A stretch of DNA of 6,326 bases, taken from Candidatus Stahliibacteriota bacterium. GTDB taxonomy: Bacteria; Hydrothermota; Tepidihabitantia; SM23-42. Positions 4,930-6,326 of the stretch are shown here, in pieces; positions within the stretch are counted from its first letter, which is position 1, and each line of letters begins with the position of its first letter. The stretch spans positions 1 to 6,326 of the forward strand of contig SOIY01000152.1 in assembly GCA_004376785.1 (NCBI GenBank), read 5' to 3'. The notes beneath the pieces are model-generated. The model was not told the DNA's origin, did not search any database, and saw nothing but the letters and a program-made list of their open reading frames with translations. The translations under genes were made by a program, and so were the position numbers.

Positions 4930-6326
4930 GCTAATAGAATTAACAGAATGCCAAGCGCGAAGAAAAGTATTGCTGTCAAAAGTTTTATTGCAGGTATCTT
5001 TGTTTCCATTGATTTAGCTATTTTCTTTGTGGTAAGTATTGTTGCCACGAATGCAATTACGATTAATGGCAGAATGAACATAATATTGTAGACAAAAAGG
5101 GCAAAAAGCGGCTTTAACGAGAATCCTGCCTTTGAAACCATAAATGTAATGGTTGGCAAATAAACCTGACCTGTACAGCCGAATTCTAAAAAAGAGATCA
5201 AAAAGCCAGCGATGAGAGAACCGAATATTATCCCACCTGCTGCAGTTTTTTCTTTTATATCCTTATGTATACGCTGCTTTATGCTCAGAGGCAATTGTAA
5301 AATCATCTTTCCCGGCTGTCCACGTTTTGCAATGAAGTAATCACGCAAACTAAGTATGCCCAGAGTAATTGCTATAATACCAAAACCCAAGAATATAATC
5401 TTGGCAATGAAATCAAATTCTGAAAGGTATTTTAGCAGGTTATATGCGCCTATACCTATTGCAAAATACGCAATGAATACAGCAAGAATGAAAAAAAACG
5501 CCATTATAATTACATCTTTGCGTCGTCTACCAATAAATAACAGATAAGTGACGAAAAAAATTAATGTCGCAAATGCACAGGGATTAACACCATCTAATAA
5601 ACCAGCAAGTAGAATACCGTAAATAGAGAATTGCGAAAATCTCTTTAAAATACCAGGTTCAGCAGATTCAAAATTCAGTGTATCAAGTTTTGGACTACCT
5701 TGTTCATATTTTTTTAATAACGAATTTATTTGCACCAAGGTAATATTCTCTTTTACTAAAAAGTCATCACCCATAATAACTGCTGGTACAATTAACCTTT
5801 TCTTTTCAGGAATTTCATTTCTTGATGCTAAACCTTCAAGGAAAATTTTACTTGAATCATCGAAAACATTGAATCTATGCACTTTAAAATTATCATAGGT
5901 CTTTTGAAGACTATTTAATAAAATTTCGATACGGTTACACTCTTTGCAACCAGGTTGGTAAAAGTAATATAAATTTATTTCACCCATTTCATCTTTCTTC
6001 GGTTTAGTTACAGTTATGACTGTATCTTCAGCAACTGCTTTTTTACTCTTTGCAAATTTCTTCAGTGTTGTTTCTAAACTTTCGCGAACTTCTTTAGGTC
6101 CGTAAAATACTGAATCACCAACAAAGATAATAGGAAGGTCTTCACCTTTATCTTTGACTCCTTTTTCCATTTCTTCTAAAAGTGTGTAATTTTTCAGAAT
6201 ATCTATATCATACTTTTTCAGTGTAAACTGGTATTTGTTCTGCAGTTTTGGAATGTCATCAAGGAGGATATCCATACAATGTTCGCAATCAGGCGTATAG
6301 AATACATGAACCACAACATCCTGGGA
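4926..6326 (-). CDS. Tandem thioredoxin-fold / CcdA-DsbD membrane fusion protein (5' end outside window)
   Basis: Predicted carrier of reducing equivalents across the inner membrane to extracytoplasmic thiols. The frame is open to the window edge, so the start and probable signal peptide are missing; the GTG at 6314 is most likely an internal Val. Numbering from that GTG: thioredoxin-like domain 1 is about residues 1-88 (CEHC at 10-13, probable cis-Pro61). Domain 2 is about 113-203 (CKEC at 123-126, cis-Pro177). A CcdA/DsbD-like domain with about six helices spans 229-461, with its two conserved cysteines in DGVNPCAF (C246) and EFGCTGQ (C380). Positively charged loops (GRRRK; about 324-356; TTKKIAK) fall between helices 1/2, 3/4 and 5/6. 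By the positive-inside rule this puts both ends and both redox domains outside the cytoplasm. DsbD has its thioredoxin domain at the C-terminus, so this order differs. The stop overlaps the next gene's start as ATGA. The superfamily call is firm; the physiological partner is unknown. Confidence 0.88.
   Translation of the reverse strand, partial: SQDVVVHVFYTPDCEHCMDILLDDIPKLQNKYQFTLKKYDIDILKNYTLLEEMEKGVKDKGEDLPIIFVGDSVFYGPKEVRESLETTLKKFAKSKKAVAEDTVITVTKPKKDEMGEINLYYFYQPGCKECNRIEILLNSLQKTYDNFKVHRFNVFDDSSKIFLEGLASRNEIPEKKRLIVPAVIMGDDFLVKENITLVQINSLLKKYEQGSPKLDTLNFESAEPGILKRFSQFSIYGILLAGLLDGVNPCAFATLIFFVTYLLFIGRRRKDVIIMAFFFILAVFIAYFAIGIGAYNLLKYLSEFDFIAKIIFLGFGIIAITLGILSLRDYFIAKRGQPGKMILQLPLSIKQRIHKDIKEKTAAGGIIFGSLIAGFLISFLEFGCTGQVYLPTITFMVSKAGFSLKPLFALFVYNIMFILPLIVIAFVATILTTKKIAKSMETKIPAIKLLTAILFFALGILLILLA

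Noticed and set aside
6312..6326. GTG at 6314 as the true start of the thioredoxin/CcdA gene
   Set aside because: The frame is open to the window edge (codons for S, Q, D, V), and an exported thioredoxin domain should have a signal peptide before it; that part is simply cut off.

Overview
The window comes from an AT-rich bacterial genome, and every convincing gene lies on the minus strand, so transcription runs from high to low coordinates. Several features suggest a Gram-negative-type candidate-phylum bacterium, possibly WOR-3/Stahlbacteria or a relative. These are an exported protein with a type-IX-like C-terminal sorting domain, an IleRS2-type isoleucyl-tRNA synthetase with a GVHH signature, and a thioredoxin-fold/CcdA fusion. 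The phylum is inferred from family resemblance only. The genetic code looks standard: the long ileS frame uses no TGA for its many Trp and Gly residues.

Layout in order of transcription. (1) 6326-4926 is the 3' part of a gene whose start lies outside the window. Two thioredoxin-like domains (CEHC and CKEC) precede a six-helix CcdA/DsbD-type membrane domain, making it a predicted transmembrane thiol-disulfide electron carrier. (2) Overlapping it by four bases (ATGA) is a 151-residue membrane-anchored protein with four cysteines outside its anchor (4929-4474), a possible client of the redox protein. (3) A 150-bp gap holds a weak terminator, two direct repeats 20 bp apart and a full-consensus sigma-70 promoter. 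The -10 box ends 6 bp before the ileS ATG, so the ileS mRNA is probably leaderless. (4) ileS (4323-1093) encodes a 1076-residue IleRS whose HIGH motif reads GVHH and whose KMSKS motif reads EMHKS; its editing-site residues are intact. (5) A 67-bp gap carries a short terminator-like hairpin and a second full-consensus promoter. (6) 1013-3 encodes a secreted protein with a C-terminal sorting domain. Its single reading frame is broken by one in-frame TGA at codon 86.

The most curious spot is that TGA. The frame, the protein character and the C-terminal domain all continue correctly after it. A perfect 7-bp stem with a GGC loop begins 17 nt downstream and puts loop guanines at +24/+25, the geometry expected of a bacterial SECIS element. 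Selenocysteine insertion, a recent nonsense mutation and a sequencing error all remain open. The other points of interest are the altered class I signature in IleRS, the leaderless ileS promoter with upstream repeats, and the redox fusion coupled to a cysteine-containing partner. There is no CRISPR array, RNA gene or insertion sequence, and no gene-free stretch over 300 bases.
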